A DNA stretch of 64,000 nt from Epiperipatus broadwayi (Eukaryota > Onychophora > Udeonychophora > Euonychophora > Peripatidae), in the NCBI GenBank assembly GCA_028023455.1, contig JAQFVV010000071.1, positions 5,908,650 to 5,972,649 of the forward strand. The letters are read 5' to 3'. The notes below the pieces were generated by a model that saw only the letters and a list, made by a program, of their open reading frames with translations, did no database searches and was not told the origin of the DNA. The translations under genes and the position numbers were made by a program. Positions 34,797 to 45,300 of this stretch are shown piece by piece; position 1 is the first letter of the stretch, and every line of letters begins with the position of its first letter.

Positions 34797-35048
34797 AACA
34801 GGCAAAACTCTCTATACATATTGCCACTCAGCACAAGCCAGAGCAATAAATTGATGCCAGAAGGCCCATGCATAAAATCCCCATCTAGTGCCTACTCATC
34901 CGATATCCTCAGGCTAGTTTCTGGCTTGTGGATTTCATCAGTGAGGAGCCTTAGATCTGAGAGCACTGCATCTAGATCTTAGGATCTAATGCAATCCTCC
35001 AGCAGCCATTCTGTGTCTCTACTTAACTACAAAACTATGAGAAATAAA
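34797..35048 (-). repeat. Family A unit, partial
   Basis: Minus-strand copy from the GGCAAAACTC end through the ribozyme to CTACAAAACTATGAGAA. The ribozyme has CTGATGA (34941-34935) and GAAA (34921-34918), but CTAGCC replaces CTAGTC, removing U16.1; predicted inactive. Confidence 0.8.
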
Positions 35049-37414
35049 TCATTCAATTATTTTTGTATTGATATTTATTTATTGCTAATCAAATGACAAT
35101 ATTAAAAAGAATTTACTGGCATATCATTTTTTAAACTTATGCTTCTAAAAAAAATTGACATAACAGCTTGAAATAGAATTTAAAATTTATAATTAATTAA
35201 AGATATTTTAAAAGCTTCTAGAAAAGACAATAATTTTAAATAAAAAGTTGTCTAAAAATTTTGTCATGAGAATATTTGAATTATTTTAATTTTATTCGTT
35301 TTATAAAATATTTTACAGTGACAATTAGCAGGTATTTGATTTATTTTAAAATTATGAAAATTACATAAATATTAAATAATTTTGGTGATGGGGTTGATTT
35401 TGTTTTGATTACAGTAAATAATTGTTCATATTTGTATGCATCTGGAATTATTTTTATATAATACCAGTTACTCTATTAAGATGTATCTAAAGATAATATC
35501 AATAAAGTAAAAGTTATAATAAAAAATTACTTCAAATATCACATTCTATAGTTTAAACAAATGCATTAAAGTTTGCTTGCAATAAAGACTTATAGAGTGA
35601 ATAAATAGTATGACAAAAAAAATTGTAACCACATTAAGATTCATACAAAAAAACTATGACCCATTTGTGAAGGTAAAACAAATCTAATTTTCTTTTTATC
35701 ATTATTACTATTTCCTGACTTGTCTTCTTAAAACAAATATTTTTGAAAATATAAATATTAATATTTTTATTTTTAAATAAATACTATAGAAATATTTTGT
35801 AAAAATAATCATAAATATTTTAATAAAGTACAAAAAATATACGATTATTCTTTTTGAAATATAAATAAAAAAGTGCTTCCAAATACTCTTGTAAGCAGTA
35901 TCTAAATCTGAGAACAAAACATTAACCAATCAGCCACAGTTTTGTATTACTTTTTCTGTACAATACTGACATCTTCATGTTTTTTTTTTAAAACTAATAA
36001 ATCAATAAATTTTAGTTTCAGTTTGTGCCATCAAATGAAAGAAAAATGGAAACTAATATTACAGATAATGGCAAGAGAGCAATGGAAAGCCAAACCAGAA
36101 TTGCTCATTGTATAAAGAGTTGTATTTACAGGTTAATGATGATGACAAAAAATTGAAGCAAATCTATCTGGTAAAAATCTAAGTGGTAGACATAGAATCA
36201 CTGAATTTTTAATAGTAAAAATATTTTGCATATTTTAGAATATTCTCCTTGAGCATATACTGTAATAATTTTAACCATAAAATGTAAGTATGAGGATCAA
36301 ATATGACTAATGTTATTATAAAAAAGAAATTAATTTTGAGTGAATTTACAATAAAAAAGGCTGAAATCTGTGCTAACATGGAATTACTAAATCAACAAAT
36401 GCTATTGGTTGAAATGACAATGACACAACAAGCATTGATGGCTGATTACACAGCCATATATGTGAGACTTTTCATAGTGTTATTACTTTTAGCTTTTATG
36501 TAACCAGGGAGTGAAGCCAGTTTTAATAGGTTGTTTCCATGGTTACATCATAGTTGAAAGTTATCTAGAATACTAAACAGAAATTCTCATTACAATTTTA
36601 AATATTGGTGTCTATAAGCCCATGAAAATCTTCTAATTATGTGTAATTCTTTATGTGAGTTTATTTGCTTGTGAATATATTTGAAAAATTTGTGATGCTT
36701 CTAGTTTCAAAATTCAATTTGTAAGTCTAAATTTTTAATTGGTTGTTTTTCTGATTATGTCATAGCTGAAAATTATCTAGAATAATGCATGGAAATTTTC
36801 ATTAACTATTTCAATATTTACATATATAAGATTTAAAATCATATATGTGTGGGTAAACATGTATATGTGTAATATGAGAATTAAACAACAGTATTAGTGG
36901 GTTATCAGAAATAAGTCATTTTATGATAACTTTTTGAAAAACAGTCTCCTATTTAAAACTTGAACATAACATTGGTAACAAAAGAATATATTTGTAAAAG
37001 AAATAACTTGGAGATTTCTTTTATAAAAAGAAAATGTGAAAAGTATTGGCCAGAAATTATATAAATATTGAACATATGAAGCAATGAATTTACAAAGTAA
37101 ATTTTTGGCTTTTATTTCAGCACAAATAACTACTGCAACTATGTTAGCCATCTATTGAGTTATTTTTTAACTAATTTATTGCATGAAAGTAAGACTTGGA
37201 CATCCTAGCAATGCAATGTAAAGGCATTGAGGAAAATTTCATTTAAGGGGGTTCCACTAATTTATAAAACAATGGCTAGCTCACAAAAGCAATCAATGTT
37301 TTTAAACTTCCTGGATGTAATATTATAGAGTTTACTATTGTAAATATATAATTTTTTTTAAGTGTTAGCATATATCTAATAATAACATACATGGCTAAAA
37401 CCTTCAATGAAAGT
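35049..37414. other. AT-rich sequence, no gene seen
   Basis: About 2.4 kb. 36520-36600 and 36735-36830 share phrases (TGGTTGTTTCCATGGTTACATCATAG-like, GAAARTTATCTAGAATA), a diverged direct repeat with ~215 bp spacing. No coding evidence. Confidence 0.4.
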
Positions 37415-37465
37415 GCCTAAAAGTGCTTATCTGACAGCCAATCAGATGTTAAAGGTTTTAATCTG
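37415..37465 (+). repeat. Foldback family remnant
   Basis: A single arm end, AAAGTGCTTATCTGACAGCC AATCAGATG, matching the foldbacks at 4.2 and 26.4 kb. Confidence 0.55.
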
Positions 37466-37539
37466 CTATTATAAAATCACATCTTCATTGAATTGAACAT
37501 GTAAAATGAATGCATAATAAAAGACTTCCTAAAAGGATA

Positions 37540-37745
37540 GTCAAAATAAGAGTCATAGATCACATGACCCTATTCTCTTAAGCTTGTAAGTTATAAACAA
37601 TGAGGATTGCCAATTTCTCAACAAGCTTTGTGATAAATGCTTAGTCAGAGCCAGCATTTAAAATATCTTTGTCAGAAACCCCCAAACCCCTGACTATGGG
37701 CTCATGCTTTGGCACTCCTCAGAGAGGTTTCAGGGTAGGATGTTT
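37540..37745 (-). repeat. Hammerhead family B unit
   Basis: Minus strand: CTGAGGA (37722-37716), stem II GTGC-CAAA-GCAT, then GAGC in place of GAAA, then CCATAGTC. The tail (ATCACATGACYC ... CTCAACAARCTTTGT) matches 43.6-43.74 kb. The GAAA change should inactivate it. Confidence 0.7.
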
Positions 37746-38328
37746 TATGTTGAACATAAGAGAGTTGGACTATCAATGTTATAAGGATTATTTCAAAGAC
37801 ATTCTAAAGAAATGTAATGTCAATTGTTTTTATTGGAAAGATATGATAGATGACAATTAGATATAGTATTGAAGTATTTCAGAAAGAAAAGATTTCTGCT
37901 GAAAAAAGTGAAAGCAATATTGTAAAATATTATATGAATAGAAAAATGAATCATCGTGCATGATCTATATGTGGATGTATTAGTGGCCCACAGATTATTT
38001 TATATAGTCACCACAATTTATTTCTAGATCAGTTTTTTCTCAGTATTTCTTTTTGGGGGGGGAATAGAATGGCAATATTCATGTATGAGCATCTGTTTTT
38101 ATTATTGTTGTTGATTTTAAAATTAAATTATTAGATGAGTAAAAATTTTAAAGAAATTGGATAAAATGTAAATTTATTTAAAGTTTTATCATAAGTTAAA
38201 GAATAATAGAGGAAAAAATACTATATAAAAAAGCTTAAAATTGTAGTAGAATATCGTATTATTTAGAAGGAAAGTTGTTTTAGCAATATGAATAAAAGAT
38301 AACAACATTAGAAAACATCAAGAAGTAT
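37746..38328. other. AT-rich spacer with a G8 tract
   Basis: Nothing recognised; GGGGGGGG near 38055. Confidence 0.35.
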
Positions 38329-38880
38329 ATGAAAGAATTCTACAAAAAATTATATAAAACAAAATTTCATAATACAATAAACAATAAAGTATCCCGCACC
38401 AACCTACCAAGAATAACAATCCCCTACATTTCCAAAATATCTAACAAACTAACTAAAGCATTAACCAATAAATTTAACATAGCATTTAGAACTCCACCTA
38501 ATTCTAATAGATTGATTAACACCTCTAAAGACCACATTGATCGATCATTCACCCCACACATGGTGTACTCCATTGCCTGCCCTCAGGCCAGATGCCACAC
38601 TATATACTATGGTGAAATTAAAGCTACAATCCACACTACACTGGCTCAACACCTTTACACATATAACAGAGCTCAGAAGAGCAGCAACACATCCTCTATA
38701 TTTTTGGAGCATGCTAAGCAATCTGGACACAACTTCACACCTGCCAATTCCATAATATTATGCTCAGAATCAAATGATCACAAAAGAAAATAAAGGAGGC
38801 ATTTTACATTAATGGAAACATCCATGCTATCAATAAAAAAGGCACTTGCTTCAAGATCTCGAAGAAATGGGCTACGTAAC
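38329..38880 (+). pseudogene. Penelope-like element GIY-YIG endonuclease domain
   Basis: A 154-codon frame followed, after a one-base shift near 38790, by a second frame. Blocks: IPYISKISNKLTKALTNKFN, AFRTPPNSNRLINTSKDHID, MVYSIACPQARCHTIYYGE, HTTLAQHLYTYNRAQKSSN, FLEHAKQSGHNFTPANSI; then KEAFYINGN-IHAINKK. VYSIxCP...IYYGE corresponds to the GIY and YIG motifs with the PLE CxxC-type cysteines nearby, and the H/E-rich helix follows. This is the C-terminal endonuclease of a Penelope-like retroelement; no RT is found upstream, so it is 5' truncated. R of the YIG-GETGR block is replaced. Confidence 0.85.
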
Positions 38881-38990
38881 ACTAGCTTATTTAAATATTT
38901 GCATATATTTTACTATACATTTTATGAGGGCTATGAATATGAGGCATGGATCCTTGAAAACGTTAAGCCTATAAACTTTAATATTAATTT
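38881..38990 (+). repeat. PLE 3' tail shared with a foldback
   Basis: GCTATGAATATGAGGCATGG followed by CTTGAAAACGTTAAGCC aligns with the arm of the 24028-24504 foldback (GCTATGAATATGAAGTCTGG, CTTCGAAAGCGCTTAGCGC). Confidence 0.6.
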
Positions 38991-39109
38991 ATATCTTCTT
39001 CTTCATTAAACAATTATAAATAAGTGTTTTTTTGTTTATATAAAACAAAGTAATTTTCAAAATTTCAACTATTTTGGAGTGCCAAGTATTATAAATGTAG
39101 AGGAGGTAC

Positions 39110-39418
39110 TCAATTAAATATCTGAAGGAGGGGAAGGTTTCAAAAAGTAATGGATTTATTGTTGATATCTTTAAAAAGTCAGGTAAAGAAATAGAAAAAT
39201 TAGTGAAAAAGATTTATACTAAATATCTAAATAATAAACATATAATCAGAAAAAAAAAAGAATTTAATAGTGATATTGATATTTCAACAGATGAGAGGAA
39301 AAGGTGTAAACTTTAGATCTAAAAATATTGCAGCTTGTTTACAAAGACTGGCCTCAAACTAAGAAAAACAAAACAAACTTGATTTAAAGATAGATTTAGC
39401 TCAGTAGGTGATATCCAC
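39110..39418 (+). pseudogene. LINE fragment preceding RT (decayed)
   Basis: Weak LINE-like reading: EVLNXISEGGEGFK, then near 39395 RFSSVGDIHFKK, comparable to the RFSSVDHI start of RT block 2 in endonuclease-RT LINEs. It is followed by an inserted foldback. Confidence 0.55.
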
Positions 39419-39662
39419 TTCAAGAAGTATAATAACCACTGTTTTCTATTGCATTGCCTAATGTATATCATATAATATTCATTTGACCAAACCCTTTACT
39501 ACTTTTATAATGCTTTATTATCCACCCTTTCCTGCAGTTAACTGGCAGTTGAGATTAGGAGATATAGCATTCTGAAGAAGATTGCTGGGGAAATCGAAAC
39601 TGTTAACTGCAGGAAAGGGTGGATAATAAAGCATTGTAAAAGTAGTAAAGTGTTTGGTCAAT
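39419..39662. mobile_element. Foldback element F, second copy
   Basis: Arms 39484-39542 and 39601-39661 (CTGCAGTTAAC / GTTAACTGCAG with GGGTGGATAATAAAGCATT) around a ~58 bp loop. Same lead-in CTTCAAGAAGTATAATAACC as 32.79 kb. The loop holds CTGAAGA, GATT/AATC, GAAACTG. Confidence 0.8.
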
Positions 39663-40334
39663 TGAATATTATAGATGACATCCAAGTGTTAAGATCAATT
39701 ATAAAAATGAGGATGAACTGTCGTTATGCCTTTAGATTTATAGATTATGAAAAGGCATTTAACTCTATAACTGTTTCCATGGTGAAGACATTTACAAAGG
39801 ATATTATCAACTTCTTAAGAATATTTAATAAAATGTGACATCAATGATCAGGTTATATGATGGACACTAAGGAAATTAAGAATGATAAGGAAATTCCATA
39901 CTTCCAAAACTTTTTATAGTAATTATATGGAAAGTATTTTGTGGATTAAAATAAAAAGCATAAGGAATTTATAATAAGGAATTAGAAGTTAATAATTACA
40001 AATACCTTGGTAAGATTATTAATACACTTGGAAATACAATAAACTTAATCACAAATGCTCTTGGTGGAAATAACTTAAAAAGAAAAATTTCTAATAAATG
40101 CATTTAAAAGGTTTGTACAATATGAATGAATATCGGATTTTGATATTTAATTTTAATGTGATAACAAGATTTTAAGCCATATAATTCAACAAGGAGACAT
40201 ATAATTGGGACTAATAAAAAGATTTCAAAATCAAAATTCATGAATGAAAAAACAAAACAGATATCATTGAAAAATTAAGAGAGACTGAAATGGAGCTGCA
40301 TTGGACATATTTCTAGAAGAGATGATAATAGATG
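39650..40334 (+). pseudogene. LINE reverse transcriptase, decayed
   Basis: IDDIQVLRSIIKMRM, then YAFRFIDYEKAFNSITVSMV (RT motif A region). Further on: LPKLFIVIIWKVFCGLK, EVNNYKYLGKIINTLGNTI (the Y-x-YLG motif of this LINE family) and LNGAALDIFLEEM. Multiple frames, dead. It continues after the family A insertion at 40335-40939. Confidence 0.82.
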
Positions 40335-40939
40335 CTAAACCACTAAATATCAAATGATCACCATTTCTTATACTAACACATAATTGTTATTAAACAAGGC
40401 AAAATTCTCCATACAGTAATGCCACCCTGTGCCAACCAGAGAAATCAATGGATGCCAAAAGACTTGTGCATAAAATTCCTATCTAGTATCTTCATCAATG
40501 AGGAGTTTTGGATCTGAGACCACTGCACCTAGATCTTAGAATCTAATGCAATTCTGCCTAATATGATAGTGGTGGCTATAGTTGTTAAAGAGCCAAAGAC
40601 ACCATAATGTATATGTGCTGAACTGAGTTCAGACCCATATGACTATATAAGCTATTGAGCTTAGATTGAAAATATTATTGTGTTTTCAATTTCATTCTCA
40701 TGTTTTGTAGTTAAGTAGAAATAAAAGATGGCTGCTGGAGGGTTGCATTAGATTTTAAGATCTAGGTGCAGTGCTCTCAGATCCAAAGCTGCTCACTGAT
40801 GAAGGCCACAAGCCAGAAACTTGTCTGGGGATATTGTGTGAGTAGGCACTAGATAGGAATTTTATAGCCTTCTGGCATCTATTGATTACTCTGGTTGGCA
40901 CAGGGTGATACTACTGAATGGAGAGTTTTGCCTTGTTTA
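40335..40939. mobile_element. Family A compound insertion with 13 bp TSD inside a LINE
   Basis: The LINE reading frame is split exactly: ATGATAATAGATG occurs at 40322-40334 and 40940-40952. The insert starts CTAAACCACTAAATATC and ends GCCTTGTTTA. The left ~200 bp is minus orientation with its ribozyme deleted; the right part is a plus unit with an intact ribozyme core. Confidence 0.92.
40780..40840 (+). ncRNA. Hammerhead ribozyme, family A
   Basis: CTGATGA 40796-40802, stem II GGC-CACAA-GCC (40803-40815 with flanking A-A), GAAA 40816-40819, CTTGTC 40820-40825, predicted cleavage after C40825. Stem I: GCTCA pairs with TGGGG-like, then an outer block. Confidence 0.7.
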
Positions 40940-41120
40940 ATGATAATAGATGGTTAATTTTTAAATTGGATCCCAAGAAGTTGTGCAAGACTTAGAAAGA
41001 AACCGCAGATAAAATAAGGAAGTGGGCTTGGGTAATGTGAAACAGAAAGGCTAGAGATTGGGAAAAGTAAGTTCAACTTAGAGAAATATGTTCATCCTCC
41101 TGTGAGCTGATAATGGTTGA
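40940..41120 (+). pseudogene. LINE C-terminus (continuation)
   Basis: FLNWIPRSCARLRKKP and a GSGLG-CETERLEIG-like stretch, ending near YVHPPV-; same C-terminal block as 30.5 kb. Resumes the LINE interrupted at 40334. Confidence 0.75.
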
Positions 41121-41164
41121 AAATGATAATAATTTAATCGTATAAATTATGCATAAGTGAAGTA

Positions 41165-41375
41165 ATTTGTTGATGGACAGTTGACATCTTATAACTGAAT
41201 TCAAAAGATTATTAAAAACAGAAAAGAGATTTTATGTAAGGCAGTTGGGTGAGATAAGTACGTTTGTTTAAGTGATGTAGATAAACTGTGGATTAGGGAA
41301 ACTGTACTAAATATGGAGAAACCATCCTGCAGGATTGATAATGGTTGAAAGTAATAATGATTATAGTGATAGTAG
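41165..41375 (+). pseudogene. Second LINE C-terminal fragment, degenerate
   Basis: The 3' end GAAACCATCCTGCAGGATTGATAATGG corresponds to the coding end (T-I-L-Q-D-) and ATAATGATTATA tail of the same LINE family. It suggests a tandem or independent truncated insertion downstream of the first. Confidence 0.55.
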
Positions 41376-41699
41376 CCTTCTTTGTATTGTTGCCTTTTTA
41401 AATGCTTGCTTCGCTCCAATAAAAATTATCCAATATATCATGTTGTATCACTATCATACTAGTCATTGAAAAGGATTCAGGATAAAATTGAAAAAAAAAA
41501 ATACCGAAATATAAAAAAAGCAAATATTTTTTTGATATTTTATTAAGGTTTTTATGTAAAATTTGGAGAATATGAGGACAGAAATTTGATAATGATAAAA
41601 CATATATTATTAAATACAAATTTGAATTTAGGATTTTCATCCTCCACTTGATCTCAAATAACCTTGTGGTCATATGCATCGGTTCTTTAAGATGAAATG
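41376..41699. other. AT-rich spacer
   Basis: Nothing recognised. Confidence 0.35.
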
Positions 41700-42130
41700 A
41701 AAGATGAATATAGACTGGAAATTCTTAGTCCAAATCCCTCTATTTACTATAAATATAGGGGATTTGAACTCAGACTTTCAAGCCCCTTCACTATCCCATA
41801 TTACTGATACACATGACCACACACATGTAGAAAAGATAAATAATCACCAACATATGTATTTCATGCTAAACCAGCACTCTTCAGTTGGTCCAGATTACCA
41901 TCTCCCATACATATATATAATCAGTGTTCAGCTTATATTAAGATAGCAAATCCTTACACTTTAATGGACAGGCTTCAACCTACTCCGACCTCCAACTCTT
42001 CAGCCATCCATACCATTGAAAATCTGATGATGCAATTCCCAAATCCCATGCTGATGCCAATATTGTTGTTATGCCTATGTTGACCTGAAGTCACTCTGAC
42101 CCTTATAGTAAACCTTCAGTATATTGAATG
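41700..42130 (-). repeat. Hammerhead family D-type unit
   Basis: Minus strand: GGTAATCTGGACCAA, CTGAAGA (41884-41878), stem II GTGCT/AGCAT, GAAA (41862-41859), then TACATATG and TTGGTGATTATTTATC closing stem I. The cleavage base is G rather than C, so activity is doubtful. Sequence beyond (GGACAGGCTTCAA ... CAACTCTTCAGCCATCCAT) is shared with 46.27-46.35 kb. Confidence 0.75.
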
Positions 42131-43075
42131 GTTTAATTATATATTATTAAAATTAATTAGGATAAGAAAAGAAAATGAGTTCGGACTAAGATAATGATTT
42201 AGTAATTTAGATGTGTGGTTGTTGGTTGTTATAGTTAGTAAAGGAGGATGGGAATGTTTAACTTGCTTAACAGTCTCTGAGCATCTGAACTAGCAAAGAG
42301 ATCCCTGGCTTCATATAAGAAGACGCTATATGGTATCATTTCATATCAGTAGTAATGAGTAAATTGCTTAAGAATGTTGAAAGTTAACATTTTCTATATT
42401 ACTTGTTATTATGTGATTTTTTTTTTTTAAATGTCGATACTTTTTGAAACAAATTATTAAGTTAACTATTATTTACTTAACTTTTTTATATTGTAATTAT
42501 GTAAAATATAAGAATTTAATTTTTAAATCATCCTAGTGGAAATTTCAAATGCTATCAGCTTGGCAGGAGGAATGTCGTTTCAGAAGTTATATGTCTCATT
42601 AGGATAAGCTCCTGCTTTTTGTGTGCTAACGATCGTTTTGTTCTCATTTAAAATGCAGATAAATTAGAATATAAAAAATGTAAATTAGCTGAATTAAAAA
42701 TTAAAAGTGTTAATCACGATTAGCCTTTCCTCTCTTCATTAACTCCTTGTGTTGAGTTTGTTTGGTCTAACCGTGTATTACTACCATTTGATTAACTTGG
42801 CGCAAATGTTTACCATAGTCAAGTAATCAGATTTTAATCATGTTTATTTAATGATAATTTTAATTTTTTCCAGCTAAATTTACATTCATTTCTAATCAAT
42901 ATTTTTTATAGTAAGTTTAGTTACAAATATAATTTAATTAATATTTAATATAAACTAAAAGAATGTGCAAAAATTCAAAATAAATATAAAATATTTTGTA
43001 TTTTTTAATGACTTAATTATTGTTATTTAGTTGTTGTTTTTGCATTATAAATATTTAAAATTATATTTTAAAAAT
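42131..43075. other. AT-rich spacer
   Basis: No gene recognised. Confidence 0.35.
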
Positions 43076-43084
43076 TGAGAGGGT

Positions 43085-43195
43085 TGTCAAGTGTTGTTAG
43101 CTGAGAGGTCATCGCAACTGCCTTGCAAGCAAGCAGCTGGTTGCAGACGGTTGTGGGTTCGCGTCCTGGCCGATGCTATGACATATAAAAAAAAC
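43085..43195 (+). repeat. tRNA-derived SINE, family 1, with 9 bp TSD
   Basis: TTGTTAGCTGAGAGGTCATCG, B box GTGGGTTCGCGTCCTGGCC, ATGCTATGACATATAAAAAAA. Flanked by TGAGAGGGT at 43076-43084 and 43196-43204, which confirms retrotransposition and the element ends. Confidence 0.85.
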
Positions 43196-43268
43196 TGAGA
43201 GGGTCAAATTTTTTAAAATATTACGCTATATAACAACATAATACTCAAATCATAGCGAAATGAAAAAG

Positions 43269-43345
43269 TATTAATAACTTGTATTAGTCATTCATTAGAG
43301 TAGGATTATCCACATAATGAATAACATTTCTAAGACTACTAATAC
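43269..43345 (-). repeat. Family D fragment
   Basis: TTGTATTAGTCATTCATTAGA, then GGATTATCCACATAATGAATAA, matching part of the 2.4-2.8 kb units. No ribozyme. Confidence 0.55.
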
Positions 43346-43479
43346 AGTATATGGTTTGGCTGAAGATCTCTCAGCTCAATATAGCTATTTGACTTAAGTA
43401 GCTGGGTTTGAAGATATGTAGGTGTCTAAAAATTTTAGATTTTCTCCTCAATAGTTAACTCTTAGATAAATGCTGGTTT

Positions 43480-43740
43480 GGGTTAGTATGTTTAAATTTA
43501 GTATCTGAAGCTAGCCTAGTAACTCACTGAGGAGTGGCAAAGCATGAAACAATTGGTCTGGGATTTGGGGGTAGTTTCTAATATATTTTAAATGGCATCT
43601 CTTGCTAGCATTTTATCAACAAAGTTTGTTGAGCAATTAGCAAAGCTCTTTGTTTTTATTTACAAGATTAATAAATGGAGTCATGTGATATATGATTCTT
43701 TTTTTATTCCAAAGTGGTGTTTTGATTTCACTAAGATGGA
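43480..43740 (+). repeat. Hammerhead family B unit
   Basis: Ribozyme core 43527-43558 followed by a tail shared with 15.43-15.5 kb and 37.55-37.65 kb (TTTAAATGGCATC, GTTGAGCAATTA, GAGTCATGTGATATATGATTC). Confidence 0.72.
43510..43578 (+). ncRNA. Hammerhead ribozyme, family B, core intact
   Basis: CTGAGGA 43527-43533, stem II from GTGGCAAAGCAT, GAAA 43546-43549, CAATTGGTC 43550-43558 with cleavage after C43558. Stem III is nearly palindromic with one mismatch. Stem I strands: CTAGTAACTCA upstream and TGGGATTTGGGGGT downstream. Confidence 0.65.
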
Positions 43741-43849
43741 TATCTTTGTCCAAATCTAAATGATTAAATAAAATGGATAAATCATTAAAAGTCATCATCT
43801 CAATCCTTGTATCATTATTCAACAGATGATCAAAATATTATTTTTAGCC

Positions 43850-44190
43850 ATTCAAAATGTCATCATCATCATCATCACATAAGAGATTATCATTGCCAGA
43901 TGCAATAGAATCATGATACCGCTTTTCAGAATCCATATATCGCTTTCAATGCATCAAAAAAAGAATCTAGAATGACTATGATCTGTGGATGTCTGTATCA
44001 TCTTTGCAGTTTTAATTCACCACTCATTTTTAATCTTTCTTGTCAGTAGTTCCGCTTTGCCTTCAGATCTTCATACTTACTATAAAATTCCACATTCAAT
44101 CTATTTTTCTGCCAAACAGAAAATGTCACGTTTTCTATGTATTGCTTTCAATTTAGTTTTCATGGTTTCCTAATTTTTCAGAAGTAACAA
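43850..44190 (-). pseudogene. LINE endonuclease-RT linker fragment
   Basis: Minus-strand reading: EGKAELLTRKIKNEW, then IKTAKMIQTSTDHSHS, FFDALKAIYGF. This matches the linker of endonuclease-RT LINEs (REIxNxWW..KAxxIQxxADxND...LKAIYGP). An ATC/GAT microsatellite lies at its end (43860-43877). Confidence 0.75.
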
Positions 44191-44990
44191 CAATTTTGTC
44201 AAATTAAGAGAATAGTAATATTTAATAGTAATTCAATAAGTATGTCTCTTACCCCTCAATATAAACCATATTTTTACACTAAACTTTATGTTGCTGAAAA
44301 TTTAAACAAATATTTAATGTAATTATTTTAATATATTTGTAGTGCATTTTGCATATTAAACTTAATTGTGTAACTTTACAGCTTTTTCTTTACAATAAAA
44401 ACAATAATTGCATAGTTAGATGCTGATGATGTCATGTGATATTTGAGGACAAGAAGCAAACAGTTTGATTTTATCCACAAATACCATTGCACTAACTCAC
44501 ATAGGACATAATATGATAGGCATTAGTTGGTCTGGATGATGTGACTTTCAAACACTAGAAGTGACAGGTTTAAAACATGAATTTGTAATATTTAACTCTC
44601 AAACCAGTCATTTGATGATTGTGTTGAAAATAAACATTTTTTAATTATTATTTTTTCTTTATTTTTGTGAAATGTTTGTTAGTTTATTTATTGATTCTGT
44701 CTTGTGATACAATTAGTTCCAGTATTTTTTTTTAAAAAAAAAAAGAATGATTAAAGAGCTCAGATGCTATTTTAAAAAAAATGAAAATCACAAACTAAGT
44801 ATAGTTGTTATTGTACTAAAAATTATCAGTAGAATCATACTCCAGGTTGGGCAATTGAGCATATAGCCGTGATCATGTGATTAATCATAGTAAATAATAA
44901 GTCATTCTTTTCTGGTGACTCCTTTTACTAATTTTCATATCAATACATATTCAATATGGAATCATTTTTTTCTTACTGTTAATTTCAAAT
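44191..44990. other. AT-rich spacer
   Basis: No gene recognised. Confidence 0.35.
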
Positions 44991-44996
44991 GTTATA

Positions 44997-45300
44997 TATA
45001 GAGCTCACAAAACAAGCTCTTAACAAGCTTTGAGAATATCCTCAACCCCAGACCTGTTTCTGCTTCTGGCAGAAAATTTCATATTGTCTTCTCAATAGTT
45101 ATACTTTAGATAAAATGCCAGCGTTGCCCTAGTATTTTTAATCTAATGAATATCCTAGCACCTCACTGATGATGCCGAAAGCAGAAACCGGTCTGGGGTT
45201 GAGGATATTTTCAAAGCTTATTAAGAGCTTGTTTTGTGAGCTCTATATATATCATTTGTAAATACAAGCTTTATTAAAATTAAGTCATGTGACATCTGGC
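44997..45300. mobile_element. Hammerhead family C element, foldback form
   Basis: Arms 44997-45053 and 45189-45255 are reverse complements (GAGCTCACAAAACAAGCTC, CTCAACCCCAGACC). The right half is a plus-strand ribozyme unit; the left half is a truncated minus-strand copy lacking CTGATGA (it keeps GCCAGAAGCA, GAAA, CAGGTC). The end reads AAGTCATGTGACATCTGG. Confidence 0.82.
45149..45212 (+). ncRNA. Hammerhead ribozyme, family C, complete
   Basis: CTGATGA 45166-45172, stem II TGC-CGAAA-GCA 45173-45183, GAAA 45184-45187, loopless palindromic stem III CCGG then TC (45188-45193), cleavage after C45193. Stem I: CACCTCA pairs TGGGGT(T), and after an internal loop ATATCCT pairs AGGATAT. All invariant bases are present and every helix closes. 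A loopless CCGG stem III would favour a dimeric fold. Confidence 0.82.

Noticed and set aside
36303-36503. 66-codon frame with a hydrophobic C-terminus
   Set aside because: No recognisable domain or homologous copy, typical chance length for this composition.
41990-42050. Extra CTGATGATG occurrences near 42.03 kb
   Set aside because: No GAAA at the right distance and no stem II, so not a hammerhead.
43860-43877. CRISPR-like or coding ATC repeat
   Set aside because: Short trinucleotide microsatellite at the end of a LINE fragment; no spacer structure.
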